From: Streptomyces klenkii
GTDB lineage: Bacteria; Actinomycetota; Actinomycetes; Streptomycetales; Streptomycetaceae
DNA length: 64,000 nt
NCBI RefSeq assembly: GCF_003626645.1
Contig: NZ_RBAM01000006.1
Coordinates: 310,001-374,000, forward strand
Reading direction: 5' to 3'
The position numbers were made by a program, and so were the translations under genes. Below the pieces are notes generated by a model. It had not been told where the DNA came from. It saw nothing but the letters and a program-made list of their open reading frames with translations, and ran no database searches. This document shows positions 1-9,152 of this stretch, piece after piece (positions within the stretch are counted from its first letter, which is position 1; the number at the start of each line of letters is the position of its first letter).

Positions 1-915
1 CACACCGTCCGCGGCGAGTGGGGCGACGACGGGCACTTCCCGCTCGCCCCGGGCCACGAGATAGCCGGTGTCGTGACCGCGACCGGCTCCGGCGTCACCC
101 GCTACCAGGTCGGGGACCGCGTCGGCGTCGGCTGCTTCGTGGACTCCTGCCGCGAGTGCGACAACTGCAAGGCCGGCCTCCAGCAGTACTGCACCGGCGA
201 GCTCGGCAACGTCGGCACCTACGGCGCCACCGGCCGTGACGGGGAGATCACCCAGGGCGGCTACTCCACGCACGTCGTCGTGGACGAGAACTACGTCCTG
301 CGCATCCCCGACAGCATTCCGCTGGACCGGGCGGCCCCGCTGCTGTGCGCCGGCATCACCCTCTACTCCCCGCTCGCGCACTGGCAGGCGGGGCCGGGCA
401 AGAAGGTCGCGATCGTCGGCCTCGGCGGCCTCGGCCACATGGGCGTGAAGATCGCGCACGCGATGGGCGCGGAGGTCACCGTGCTGAGCCAGTCCCTGCG
501 CAAGCAGGCGGACGGCCTGCGGCTGGGCGCCGACCACTTCTACGCGACCTCCGACCCGGCGACCTTCGCGGAGCTGGCGGGCGGCTTCGACCTGATCGTC
601 AACACGGTCTCGGCCGACGTCGACATCAACGCGTACCTCGGCCTGCTCAAGAGCGGCGGCACGCTCGTGCAGGTCGGCGCCCCGGAGAACCCGCAGCAGG
701 TCGCCTCGTTCGCCCTCATCACCCGGCGCCTGTCCCTGGCGGGCTCGATGATCGGCGGCATCCCGGAGACCCAGGAGATGCTCGACTTCTGCGGCGAGCA
801 CGGCATCGGCGCCGACATCGAGCTGATCCGCGCCGAGCAGATCAACGAGGCGTACGAGCGGGTGCTGGCCAGCGACGTCCGCTACCGCTTCGTCATCGAC
901 GCCGCGACGATCTGA
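1..915 (+). CDS. Zinc-dependent alcohol dehydrogenase, 5' end cut off by the window
   Basis: Medium-chain dehydrogenase/reductase of the cinnamyl-alcohol/YahK type, expected to interconvert alcohols and aldehydes with NAD(P)H in the cytoplasm. The reading frame is open from base 1; 304 residues are visible and about 50 N-terminal residues, including the first catalytic zinc cysteine, lie outside. Visible motifs are GHEIAGVV (catalytic zinc region), SCRECDNCK followed by a fourth Cys (structural zinc lobe) and GLGGLGHMG (Rossmann nucleotide loop). The GTG inside the GHE motif at 73 is a codon, not the start. It ends in TGA with about 230 bp before the next gene. Family assignment is firm; the substrate is unknown. 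Confidence 0.9.
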   Translation, partial: HTVRGEWGDDGHFPLAPGHEIAGVVTATGSGVTRYQVGDRVGVGCFVDSCRECDNCKAGLQQYCTGELGNVGTYGATGRDGEITQGGYSTHVVVDENYVLRIPDSIPLDRAAPLLCAGITLYSPLAHWQAGPGKKVAIVGLGGLGHMGVKIAHAMGAEVTVLSQSLRKQADGLRLGADHFYATSDPATFAELAGGFDLIVNTVSADVDINAYLGLLKSGGTLVQVGAPENPQQVASFALITRRLSLAGSMIGGIPETQEMLDFCGEHGIGADIELIRAEQINEAYERVLASDVRYRFVIDAATI

Positions 916-1142
916 CCCCTCGCACCGGCCGCGGTGCGGGGCGCCGGCAGCCGCCCGCCCCGCACCGCGCCGGTAACGACTCCGCGCGCCGCCCGCCCCC
1001 GGCCATCGCATCGCGCGGTGCTCCGGGAGCGGTGGAAGACTGAGTCGCGTCGGGGGACGCCGAGCGCCGCGCCCGCGGTGACGGGGCGGGGCCTCGCGCG
1101 CATCCGTTGCCCCCGCGCGCATCCGCCGGAGGAGCACCCACC

Positions 1143-1934
1143 ATGCTCAGCACTGATTTCGTGACCGGATCACCCAACTGGCTCGACCTCGGCAGCCCGG
1201 ACACCGCGGCGTCCGCCGCGTTCTACGGAGCGGTCTTCGGCTGGGACGTGGCGTCCGCCGGGCCCGACACGGGCGGCTACGGCTTCTTCCAGCAGGACGG
1301 CAAGGACGTCGCGGCGCTCGGCCCGCTGACGGAGGAGGGCGCGAGCCCCGCGTGGACGGTGTACTTCCAGACGCCCGACGCCGACGCCACGGTCAAGGCG
1401 GCCGAGCAGGCCGGCGGCGCCGTACGCGTCGCGCCGACGGACGTCATGGACGCGGGCCGGCTGGCCTGTCTCACCGACCCGGGCGGCGCGGAGTTCGCCC
1501 TCTGGCAGCCCGGCGCCGTCAAGGGCCTGGAGAAGGTCTGCGAGCCCGACACGCTGCTGTGGGTCGAGCTGCACACCGCGGACCCGGCGGCGGCCGGGGC
1601 CTTCTACCGCGCCCTGTTCGGCTGGGGCACGCAGGACAAGGAGTTCTCCGTCGGCACCTACACCCTGATCTCCACGGCCGGGGCGAGCGGCGACGACGCC
1701 GCGTTCGGCGGCATCGCGCCCGCGCCCGAAGGGGACGGGGACGGCCGGGAGTCCCGCTGGATCCCGTACTTCCTGGTCACGGACACCGACGCCACCGTCG
1801 CCAAGGCGCAGGAGAACGGCGGCTCGGTGGTCGCGCCGGCCGAGGACGTACCGGACGTGGGCCGGATCGCCTGGCTGGCCGACCAGTTCGGCGCGGTCTT
1901 CGGGGTCCTCAAGCCGCTGCCGCGCGCGGCCTGA
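1143..1934 (+). CDS. VOC-family protein with two glyoxalase-like domains
   Basis: 263-residue protein built from two tandem vicinal-oxygen-chelate domains, roughly residues 8-125 and 138-260. Each has the pattern W-x-(D/E)-L followed by an FYxxxFGW segment (AFYGAVFGWDV and AFYRALFGWG) and a closing DxGRxAxLxDxxGAxFxxW-type strand. This layout matches the actinobacterial CFP30B/27-kDa antigen type, whose substrates are mostly unknown. The ATG at 1143 is chosen because GGAGGAG lies about 8 bases upstream; an in-frame upstream GTG at 1107 has no ribosome site. It stands alone and is followed by a strong hairpin. Confidence 0.88.
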   Translation: MLSTDFVTGSPNWLDLGSPDTAASAAFYGAVFGWDVASAGPDTGGYGFFQQDGKDVAALGPLTEEGASPAWTVYFQTPDADATVKAAEQAGGAVRVAPTDVMDAGRLACLTDPGGAEFALWQPGAVKGLEKVCEPDTLLWVELHTADPAAAGAFYRALFGWGTQDKEFSVGTYTLISTAGASGDDAAFGGIAPAPEGDGDGRESRWIPYFLVTDTDATVAKAQENGGSVVAPAEDVPDVGRIAWLADQFGAVFGVLKPLPRAA

Positions 1935-1938
1935 CCCT

Positions 1939-1971
1939 CCGGTCCGGGGCGCGGGCCGCGCCCCGGACCGG
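1939..1971. terminator. Bidirectional hairpin terminator
   Basis: A perfect 15-bp stem (CCGGTCCGGGGCGCG and its complement) with a 3-nt loop sits between the convergent VOC gene and the L25 gene, so it can end transcription from both sides. There is no U tract, as is common in Streptomyces. Confidence 0.8.
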
Positions 1972-2025
1972 ACCCTGCCCGCGCCCCTGTCCGTCCCGCC
2001 GCAGGAGGTCCCGCCGCAAGAGCGC

Positions 2026-2670
2026 TCAGCCGCCGCCCTCGCCCTCGGGGGCGGCGCCCTCCTCCTCCGCGGCTCCCTCGGCCGCCGCCTCTGCTTCCTC
2101 CTCCTCGGCTTCCTCCTCCTCGACCGGCTCGGTCTGGGCCGCGACGATCTGGAGGACGGCGTCCTCGCCGTCGACCGCGAGGCTGGTGCCGCGCGGCAGG
2201 GGGATGTCCTTGGCGTGGATGGTGTGCCCGGCCTCCAGCCCCTCGATGGAGATCGTGACGCCCTCCGGGATGTGCGTGGCCTCGGCCTCGACCGGCAGGG
2301 CGTTGAGGATGTACTCCAGCAGGTTGCCGCCGGGGGCGAGCTCGCCCTCGATGTGGATCGGGATGTCCACCGTGACCTTCTCGCCCTTCTTGACGATCAG
2401 CAGGTCCACGTGGACGAGGAAGCCGCGGATGGCCTCGCGCTGGACGGCCTTGGGGATGACGAGCTCGTGCTTGCCGCCGACGTCCAGCTTGATCAGGACG
2501 TTCGGGGTCCGCAGGGCCATCAGCAGGGCGTGCCCGTTCACCGACACGTGCCGCGGTTCGGCGCCGTGGCCGTAGATGACGCAGGGGACCTTGTCCTCCT
2601 TGCGGATCCGGCGGGCGGCACCCTTGCCGAAGTCGGTGCGCGTCTCGGCGGTCAGCTTCACTTCGGCCAT
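2026..2670 (-). CDS. rplY: 50S ribosomal protein L25/general stress protein Ctc
   Basis: 5S-rRNA-binding large-subunit protein of the long Ctc/TL5 type, 214 residues. The N-terminal L25 domain (about 1-95) begins MAEVKLTAETR and contains GKGAARRIRKEDKVPCVIYG, typical of the family. The C-terminal beta domain (about 96-185) is followed by a low-complexity acidic/Ala tail rich in Glu, common in actinobacterial L25. The start at 2670 follows GAGGAG; in-frame codons further upstream extend into non-conserved sequence. In many actinobacteria this gene lies beside pth (peptidyl-tRNA hydrolase); no pth is adjacent here. Confidence 0.93.
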   Translation of the reverse strand: MAEVKLTAETRTDFGKGAARRIRKEDKVPCVIYGHGAEPRHVSVNGHALLMALRTPNVLIKLDVGGKHELVIPKAVQREAIRGFLVHVDLLIVKKGEKVTVDIPIHIEGELAPGGNLLEYILNALPVEAEATHIPEGVTISIEGLEAGHTIHAKDIPLPRGTSLAVDGEDAVLQIVAAQTEPVEEEEAEEEEAEAAAEGAAEEEGAAPEGEGGG

Positions 2671-2934
2671 GCCTGCACTCCTCGCGGTTCGGTCGTCTGA
2701 AGATGTGTTAACCGCAGGCCGGAGAGGTGCCTCCGCGGCTACTCCGTACGGGAGCGATATCGGGCGGTTTTCCTTCTGATGGCAGATCCGGTGGCAAGGG
2801 CGGACGCACCGCCCGCCCGGGTGCACCTCGCCGTATCCGGAATCCGTCCGCCCACGCCGGGGCGATCGGGCAGACTTTGCGGGCACCGTGCAGCGCAGAC
2901 CCCGTCACACCGTTGTGAAACCGAGGGGACACCC

Positions 2935-5085
2935 ATGAGCGGTATACGAAGATTCAGCCGGAGAGCCCTGTTACGGACCGGCCTGGGGGTGAGCGGCGGA
3001 GCGCTCGCCGCACAGCTCCTCCCCGGCGTCTCCGGTGCCCGGACGGGCCCGGGCGCCGCGCCCGGCTGGGCGCCGGCCGCGGCCCGGCAGGGGCTCTTCC
3101 CCGAGTGGAGCCGCTACGCACGGCTGGCCGACGGCACGTTCGACGAGGACGCCGACCCGCTCCGCGACATGAAGCCCGTGATCACGGCGCTGAAGGCGCA
3201 GAACGTCAGCGTCATCGAGCTCGACACGGTCCTGTCGAACTGGCTGAAGCCCGCCGAGTTCACCGAGCACATGGGCAAGGTCAAGAGCTTCGTGGAGCTG
3301 GCGCACGCCGCCGGGATCCGCGTGGTCATGTACTACCCGTCGCTGGAGCTCATCAGCGTCGGCGGCGAGAAGGGCCCGTCGTTCTACAAGAACGGCGAGG
3401 GCAAGTCGTGGGTGCAGCGCTCCCTCGACGGCAAGCCGAACGTCTTCTACGGCAGTCTGGTCGTCTGGGTCGACCCCGGCGACGAGAGCTGCTGGCTCAG
3501 CCCCAACTCCCCCTGGCGCGACTACTACCTCGGCCGCGTCAAGGCCCTCGCCGCCACGGGCGTGGACGCCATATGGCCGGACGTGCCGATCTACTTCGAC
3601 GGGGCGATGAGCTGGTGCGACGGCTCCACCTGGGCGGCTGACGCCTTCAAGGCCGACACCGGCCTGGCGCTGCCCGCGAAGGCCGACTTCTCCAGCCTGC
3701 CCTTCCGCCGCTACGTGGAGTGGCGGCACCGCAACCTCAACCAGTGGCAGCTCGACATCGCCGCCGCCGGCCGCTCCGTCAACCCGGACCTGGTCACCTT
3801 CGTCGAGACGGTGAGCATGGACTACCAGTACGCCACGCTGGTCGGCCTCGACGGCGGGTACCTGCGCACGGCGGAGGGCGTGAGCCACGTCTGGGAGGTG
3901 GACATCCTCGGCAACTACGACGGGATGCGCCACGCCACGGCGACGGACTGGACCTGTCTGATCTCGATGTACAAGTACGCGCGCGCCGCGAGCGGGCCGA
4001 AGCCCGCGTGGGCGTTCTCGTACGGCTGGAAGGCCGACGACGCCTCGCTGGTGATGGCCGAGCTGCTGGCGGCGGGCTGCAATCCGTACGAGGTCAAGAG
4101 CCCGTTCAAGAACGAGACCACCGACAAGGCGATGCGCACCCGCATGTACGCCTTCGTCGCGGCCAACCAGGCGAAGCTGTACGACGCGGTGCCGGCGGCC
4201 GAGGTCGGCGTCTACCACTCCTCGGCCTCCCGGGACTTCGTCAGCCCCTCCGCCGGCACGGGCATGTACGCCAACGCGAAGGCGCCGTCGGGGGTCAAGG
4301 ACTGGTGGGCGTCGGGCAGCGCGGAGGAGAGCTGTACGTCCCAGGCGTGGCTGGGCGAGTTCCGCGGCACGGTCAAGGCGCTGGTGTACGCCCACGTCCC
4401 CTTCGGCACCGTCCCGAGCCCGCACCTGTCCGCCGCCGACCTCGCCCCGTACCGCGTCCTGATGCTGCCGAACCTCCAGGCCGTCTCCGACGCCGAGGCC
4501 GCGGTCCTGCGGGAGTACGTGTCGGGAGGCGGGACGGTCGTCATCACGGGGCCCGTCCCGACCGGGCTCGACGAGCTGGGCACGGCCCGCGGCGAGTACG
4601 CACTGGCCGACGTGCTGGGGTTCCGTAAAGGCGATCCGCTGCCGGCGAGCAAGCAGAATCGTTTCGGTGCGGGGACGTGCTGGTACGTCAAGGACCTGGC
4701 CGGCCACAGCTACCTCGCGAAGACGGACCAGGCCAGCGCCGACCAGCTGCTCGCGCCGGTACGGGCGGCGGCGCCGCCCGCGGTGGAGCTCACGGGCGAC
4801 CGGCGCGTCCACATGGAGGTGAGCCGGCTCGGCGCCGACACGGTCGTCCAGCTGGTCAACTTCACCTGCTTCGGTGACGCCCCGGCGGCCTTCAGGACCA
4901 CTCCGGCCGCGTGCTCGGTCGCGCTGAAGCTGCCCGCGGGCAAGCAGGTGCTGTCCGCCACGGTGAGCTCGCCGGACGGGGCCTCGCCGGCTCCGCAGCC
5001 GGTCGCCTGGCAGACGGCGGGCGAGACCGCGACGGTGTCCCTGACGGTGTCCCAGTACTCGCTGCTGACGGTCACCACCGGCTGA
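2935..5085 (+). CDS. Tat-exported glycoside-hydrolase-like protein with a beta-galactosidase trimerisation domain
   Basis: 716-residue secreted protein. The N-terminus carries a twin-arginine signal (SRRALLRTGLG followed by a hydrophobic Ala/Leu stretch and an Ala-rich cleavage region near residue 45). Residues about 60-400 look like a TIM-barrel glycosidase with many Trp/Asp/Tyr clusters. Residues about 440-600 resemble the GH42 trimerisation domain (YRVLMLPNLQAVSDAE and GGGTVVITGPV). No catalytic Glu pair can be assigned by eye, so substrate and activity are open. Leu13 is encoded by TTA (2971-2973), the only in-frame TTA I noticed in the window; in Streptomyces this makes translation depend on the developmental tRNA bldA. 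The start follows GAGGGGAC. Confidence 0.75.
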   Translation: MSGIRRFSRRALLRTGLGVSGGALAAQLLPGVSGARTGPGAAPGWAPAAARQGLFPEWSRYARLADGTFDEDADPLRDMKPVITALKAQNVSVIELDTVLSNWLKPAEFTEHMGKVKSFVELAHAAGIRVVMYYPSLELISVGGEKGPSFYKNGEGKSWVQRSLDGKPNVFYGSLVVWVDPGDESCWLSPNSPWRDYYLGRVKALAATGVDAIWPDVPIYFDGAMSWCDGSTWAADAFKADTGLALPAKADFSSLPFRRYVEWRHRNLNQWQLDIAAAGRSVNPDLVTFVETVSMDYQYATLVGLDGGYLRTAEGVSHVWEVDILGNYDGMRHATATDWTCLISMYKYARAASGPKPAWAFSYGWKADDASLVMAELLAAGCNPYEVKSPFKNETTDKAMRTRMYAFVAANQAKLYDAVPAAEVGVYHSSASRDFVSPSAGTGMYANAKAPSGVKDWWASGSAEESCTSQAWLGEFRGTVKALVYAHVPFGTVPSPHLSAADLAPYRVLMLPNLQAVSDAEAAVLREYVSGGGTVVITGPVPTGLDELGTARGEYALADVLGFRKGDPLPASKQNRFGAGTCWYVKDLAGHSYLAKTDQASADQLLAPVRAAAPPAVELTGDRRVHMEVSRLGADTVVQLVNFTCFGDAPAAFRTTPAACSVALKLPAGKQVLSATVSSPDGASPAPQPVAWQTAGETATVSLTVSQYSLLTVTTG

Positions 5086-5104
5086 TCGGGCACCACCGGC
5101 CGAC

Positions 5105-5125
5105 CGGGCCCGCCCTCAGGGCCCG
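5105..5125. terminator. Short hairpin between convergent genes
   Basis: Inverted repeat CGGGCCC/GGGCCCG with a 7-nt loop. It lies just after the glycosidase-like gene and overlaps the last codons of the opposing beta-propeller gene. A weak to moderate bidirectional terminator. Confidence 0.45.
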
Positions 5126-6156
5126 TCGGTTCCGGGGGCGGGGATCCGCCACAGCGAGGCCGGCCGGTCCTCGTCCCCCGGGTGGGACTCGAAGGCGATC
5201 CACCGCCCGTCCGGCGACCAGCTCGGCGCACCGTCGTAGTCCGCGCCGCGCGTGGTCACCCGGACGGGGCGGCCGCCGCCGGCCGGGATCACGAAGATCT
5301 GCGGCACCTCCAGGCCGCCGGTGGTGGAGGAGAAGACCACCGACCTGCCGTCCGGCGACCAGCTCGGGTCGGTGTGCTCCCCGGGGCCGTCGGTGAGCCG
5401 CCGCAGGCCGCTGCCGTCGGCGTTCATCACGTACAGCGCCCACGTTTCCGCGCCGCGCTCGCGCCGCTGGAAGACCAGCCGGTCGCCCTTGGGCGACCAG
5501 TTGGGCTGGCGGTTGTCCGTGCCGGTGGCGGGACCGTCCAGGAGGCGGGTGCGCCCCGTGCCGTCCCTGCGGACCTTCCAGAGCGAGCCGAGCGCACTGC
5601 CGCCGTCCCCCGCCCCCTTCTCCCGGATCTCCTGGAAGACGATCCACGAGCCGTCGGGCGAGAAGCTGGGCTCCAGGTAGCCGGAGTCGCCGCCGTGCTC
5701 GGTGACGCGGGAGGGGCGGCCTCCGGGCGGCATCACCCACACCTCGTCGCGGCCGCCCGCCCGGTCCGAGGCGAAGGTCACCCCGGCCGAGGGGTGCCAG
5801 CTGGAGCCGGGCAGGTTGACCGCGGCCTTGTCGGCCTCGTCGAGCAGGGTGCCGGGGCGGCCGGGGGTGCCGCCCCCGCCGTGCAGCGGGAGCACGCGCA
5901 GCGCGGCGGCGCCCTCGTTGTAGCCGTCCTCGAAGAGCGTGAAGAGCACGGACTTGCCGTCCGGCGAGAAGGCGGGGTTCTGCGCGCTGGCGTGCCCCTT
6001 GCCCCGGTAGAGGAGCTCCGCGCCGTCGGACCGGTTGTCCGCCCGTCCGTCGGACGGCCCCGGCGGACGCGGGCCCCCCGAGCCGCCGCACGCCGTCAGG
6101 GCGAGGGCGGCCAGGAACGCTGCGACGTAGACGTAGACGTACGGGCGACTGCGCAC
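5116..6156 (-). CDS. TolB-like beta-propeller lipoprotein
   Basis: 346-residue membrane-anchored extracellular protein. A short signal peptide ends in the lipobox LTAC (Cys near residue 22 from the chosen GTG). Six WD40-like PD40 blades follow, each with an xPxWSPDGxxIxF-type motif (for example NPAFSPDGKSVLF, EPSFSPDGSWIVF, DPSWSPDGRSVVF, APSWSPDGRWIAF). Such propellers usually act as protein- or ligand-binding scaffolds; no catalytic function is implied. The GTG at 6156 is preferred because the signal peptide starts there. An ATG at 6270 in the same frame would add a basic, unconserved leader. No clear ribosome site is seen. Confidence 0.75.
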   Translation of the reverse strand: MRSRPYVYVYVAAFLAALALTACGGSGGPRPPGPSDGRADNRSDGAELLYRGKGHASAQNPAFSPDGKSVLFTLFEDGYNEGAAALRVLPLHGGGGTPGRPGTLLDEADKAAVNLPGSSWHPSAGVTFASDRAGGRDEVWVMPPGGRPSRVTEHGGDSGYLEPSFSPDGSWIVFQEIREKGAGDGGSALGSLWKVRRDGTGRTRLLDGPATGTDNRQPNWSPKGDRLVFQRRERGAETWALYVMNADGSGLRRLTDGPGEHTDPSWSPDGRSVVFSSTTGGLEVPQIFVIPAGGGRPVRVTTRGADYDGAPSWSPDGRWIAFESHPGDEDRPASLWRIPAPGTDGP

Positions 6157-6264
6157 CCGGCCGACCCTAGTGGCTCCGGCGCGCGCCGGAAGGCGGAACG
6201 GCGCAACGCGGCGTACGCCCGTGCGGGCCACCCGTCCGGGCCCGGCAGCGCGCCGGATTGCCTG

Positions 6265-6282
6265 CGGCACCGGCCGGTGCCG
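6265..6282. promoter_or_regulatory. 18-bp perfect palindrome in a divergent promoter region
   Basis: CGGCACCGG followed directly by its complement CCGGTGCCG, between the divergent lipoprotein and ABC-transporter genes, 66 bp upstream of the transporter start. Its size and symmetry suit a dimeric repressor site. No cognate regulator is adjacent. Confidence 0.4.
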
Positions 6283-6348
6283 ACCATGGAGTCGCCGGCT
6301 GACGCTGCGTCAACCGGCGGGCAGCGCCCTGTCGGCTGGGGAGCACTG

Positions 6349-8100
6349 ATGAAGGACCCGTCCACGGCGCACCGGCAGCTGCTGCGGTTCTTCCGCGGGT
6401 TCGGCGCCCCCTACCGCCGGCTGCTCGCCCTCGGGGTCGGGATGCGGCTCTGCGAGACGGCCGCGGACCTGGTGACGCCCTGGCCGGTCGCCGCCGTCGT
6501 CGACCACGTCCTCGGGGCGGGCGGCGCGCGCAATCCCCTCGGCTCCCTGCTGGACGTCCTCGGCACGGACCGGACCGCCATGCTCACCGCGGCGGCCGCC
6601 CTGGTCGTGCTGGTGGCGCTGGTGTCCGCCGCCTTCGACTACGCGGGCGACCGGCTGATGAACGGCGTGGGCGAGCGGATGAGCGCCGCGATCCGCCGCG
6701 AGACGTTCGCGCATCTGCAACGGCTGCCGCTGAGCTATCACGACCGGCGGACCGTAGGCGGGTCCACGAGCCGGGTGATCACCGACTGCGGGAACGTCAA
6801 GGACGGCCTGGTGGCGTTCTGTTCGGTGCTCTTCCCCGGCGTGCTCTCGGTCACCGGCTACGCGGCCGCGCTGCTCCTGCTCGACTGGCGGTTCGGGCTG
6901 ATCGGCGCCGCGGTCGTCCCGGCGGTGCTGCTCCTCGGCGTCCGCAACCGGCGGCGCGGCCACCGGGCGGCGCGGCGGCGCCGGGAGGCGGAGGGCGAGC
7001 TGACGGCCCTGGTCGCCGAGGCGCTGCAAGGCATCCGGACGGTGCACGCCTTCGGCCGGCACGGCGTGCACGACCGGGACTTCGCGGCGCGCAGCGGCGG
7101 CGTGCTGGACGCGGGCCTGGAGGCCGTGGACGTCCAGGCCCGCCGGGCGCCGCTGCTGGAGGCGGTGACGGCCGCCGGGACGGCGGCGCTGCTGTGGGTG
7201 GGCGGCGTGGGGGTGCTGCGCGGGTGGTGGAGCACGGGCCATCTCGTGGTCGCGATCGGCTATCTGACGGGCATGGTGGCCCCGCTGCGGGCGCTGTCGA
7301 AGCTCTCCGGCACCTTCGCGCAGGGGCAGGCGTCGGCCGAGCGCATCGCCGAGGTCCTCGCCGAGCCGTGCCCGCTGCGGGCGCCGGTACGGGCTGGCGC
7401 GCGCGGCCTGCCGCCCCGTGCGCGGGGCCGGGTCGACTTCGCCGGGGTGTCGATGGACTACGGCGACCGCCGCGCGCTGCACCGCCTCGACCTGAAGATC
7501 GCCGCCGGTGAGCGGATCGCCCTCACCGGGCCGAACGGCGCGGGCAAGTCGACGGCGCTCGCGCTGGTCGCGGGCCTGTACCGGCCCACGCGCGGCACGG
7601 TGTGCATCGACGGGACGGCAACGGCCGACCTGCCGGAGGAGTGGCTGCGCCGGCAGGTGACGGCCGTGCTCCAGGAGACGTTCCTGTTCGCGGGGACGGT
7701 CGCCGACAACATCCGCTACGCGCGGCCGGACGCGAGCCCGCGGGAGGTGCGCGCGGCCGCGGACGCGGCGCTGGTCACGGCGTTCACCGACGGCTTCCCC
7801 GACGGGCTCGGCACACGGCTCGGCGACTGCGGCGGCGGCCTGTCGGGCGGTCAGCGCCAGCGGGTGGGAATCGCCCGCGCCCTGCTCGCCGACGCCCCGA
7901 TCGTGCTGCTGGACGAGCCGACGTCGGGACTCGACGCGGAGGCGGAACGGCAGGTGGTGGCCGCGCTGGGCCGGCTGGTGGCGGACCGGACGGTGGTCAT
8001 GGTCACGCACCGGCCGGCACTGCTGGAGACGGCGACGGGGGTGGTGACGCTGACGGCGGCCGGCCCGGGGCGCGGCTACGGGGCGGCCGACGGCCGGTAG
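6349..8100 (+). CDS. ABC exporter, fused transmembrane and ATPase domains
   Basis: 583-residue half-transporter of the ABCB/MsbA-like class, expected to dimerise in the membrane and export an unknown lipid or drug-like substrate. Residues about 15-320 form the six-helix exporter domain. Residues about 345-580 form the ATPase, with Walker A GPNGAGKST, signature LSGGQRQR, Walker B IVLLDEPTSGLD and the H-loop THRPA. The ATG at 6349 has GGGGAG 7 bases upstream. An in-frame ATG at 6286 is possible but less well placed. It converges with the dehydratase gene, leaving an 8-bp gap. Confidence 0.9.
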   Translation: MKDPSTAHRQLLRFFRGFGAPYRRLLALGVGMRLCETAADLVTPWPVAAVVDHVLGAGGARNPLGSLLDVLGTDRTAMLTAAAALVVLVALVSAAFDYAGDRLMNGVGERMSAAIRRETFAHLQRLPLSYHDRRTVGGSTSRVITDCGNVKDGLVAFCSVLFPGVLSVTGYAAALLLLDWRFGLIGAAVVPAVLLLGVRNRRRGHRAARRRREAEGELTALVAEALQGIRTVHAFGRHGVHDRDFAARSGGVLDAGLEAVDVQARRAPLLEAVTAAGTAALLWVGGVGVLRGWWSTGHLVVAIGYLTGMVAPLRALSKLSGTFAQGQASAERIAEVLAEPCPLRAPVRAGARGLPPRARGRVDFAGVSMDYGDRRALHRLDLKIAAGERIALTGPNGAGKSTALALVAGLYRPTRGTVCIDGTATADLPEEWLRRQVTAVLQETFLFAGTVADNIRYARPDASPREVRAAADAALVTAFTDGFPDGLGTRLGDCGGGLSGGQRQRVGIARALLADAPIVLLDEPTSGLDAEAERQVVAALGRLVADRTVVMVTHRPALLETATGVVTLTAAGPGRGYGAADGR

Positions 8101-8108
8101 AGCACGGG

Positions 8109-9089
8109 CTACGGGCGGGGGACCAGGTCCGCCGGGTCGGTGTTGGCACCGCAGAGGATGACGGCGACCGTTTCGTCCTCCTCCGGCTCGTAGGCACCGG
8201 CAAGGGCCGCGAGGGCCGTGGCGCCGGCCGGTTCGACCGCGATGCGGCGCTCGTCCCACAGGGACTGCCGCGCGGCGGTGATCGCCTCGTCCGGTACGAG
8301 GAGGGAGGTGACGTCCGGGTGGCGGGCCGCGGCCAGGGCCGCCTCGGAGACGCGGCGGGCTCCGAGGGCGTCCGCCGCGACCGAGTCGACGGTGACGTCG
8401 ACGACCCGTCCCGCTTCGAGGGCGGCGTTGAGGGCCCGGCTGCCGGTGGGCTCGACGGCGACCGTCCGTATGCCGTGGTGGCGGGCGGCGGCCGCGACGC
8501 CGGCGAAGAGCCCGCCGCCGCCGGCCGCGACGACGACGGTGTCGAGGCCGGGGACGCCGGCGCGGATCTCGTCGAGGAGGGTGCCCGCGCCCGCGGCGAT
8601 CAGCGGGTGGTCGTAGGCGTGGCTCGCGAGGGCGCCGGTGGCGCGCGTGAACTCCTCGCAGGCGGCGAGCGCCTCGGCGTACTCCGTGCCGACGAGGCGG
8701 ACGTCGGCGCCGTAGCCGCGCAGCCGGGCGACCTTCACCTGCGGGGCGTTCCCGGGCAGGAAGACGGTCGCGGGCAGGCCCTGCTGCCGGGCGGCCCAGG
8801 CGCAGGCCAGTCCGGCGTTGCCGCCGGAGGCGATGGTGACGCCGGCTTCGGGCAGGGTGCCGGCCTCGCGGTGGGCGGCGAGGAAGTTCCAGGCGCCGCG
8901 CGCCTTGAAGGACCCGGTGTGCTGCATGAACTCCAGGGCGAGCCGCACGCTTCCACCGCGGCGGCCGCTCCGGTCGGCCGGGGTGACGGCGACGGGGCGG
9001 GTGTGACCGGCGATGCGGGCGGCGGCCTTCTCGACGTCGCCGTATTCCACAGCGCCGCACTCCGAGTCGCCGTAGGTGAGGTCGTGCAC
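8109..9089 (-). CDS. PLP-dependent threonine/serine dehydratase-like enzyme
   Basis: 326-residue fold-type II PLP enzyme of the threonine/serine dehydratase group (deaminates hydroxy-amino acids to keto acids, or acts as a racemase). Motifs: LEFMQHTGSFKARGAWN, where the Lys of SFKARGA binds PLP; SGGNAGLA (the usual SxGNxG phosphate/substrate loop); and AAGGGGLFAG (PLP phosphate-binding glycine loop). There is no regulatory ACT domain, so it resembles the short catabolic form. The GTG at 9089 has GAGGAGAG at ideal spacing. It is divergent from a TetR gene only 63 bp away that may control it. Confidence 0.87.
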   Translation of the reverse strand: MHDLTYGDSECGAVEYGDVEKAAARIAGHTRPVAVTPADRSGRRGGSVRLALEFMQHTGSFKARGAWNFLAAHREAGTLPEAGVTIASGGNAGLACAWAARQQGLPATVFLPGNAPQVKVARLRGYGADVRLVGTEYAEALAACEEFTRATGALASHAYDHPLIAAGAGTLLDEIRAGVPGLDTVVVAAGGGGLFAGVAAAARHHGIRTVAVEPTGSRALNAALEAGRVVDVTVDSVAADALGARRVSEAALAAARHPDVTSLLVPDEAITAARQSLWDERRIAVEPAGATALAALAGAYEPEEDETVAVILCGANTDPADLVPRP

Positions 9090-9120
9090 GGGTTTCTCTC
9101 CTCGGAGCACAGGTGGACAG

Positions 9121-9143
9121 CGTATGCAACAACGTACGATACG
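9121..9143. promoter_or_regulatory. Imperfect palindrome, possible TetR operator
   Basis: Arms CGTAT and ATACG bound a 23-bp region with further symmetric AC/GT positions. It lies between the dehydratase and TetR genes, and a -10-like TACGAT (9135-9140) sits within it. Autoregulation with joint control of the dehydratase is inferred from position only. Confidence 0.4.
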
Positions 9144-9152
9144 GTGTCTCAC

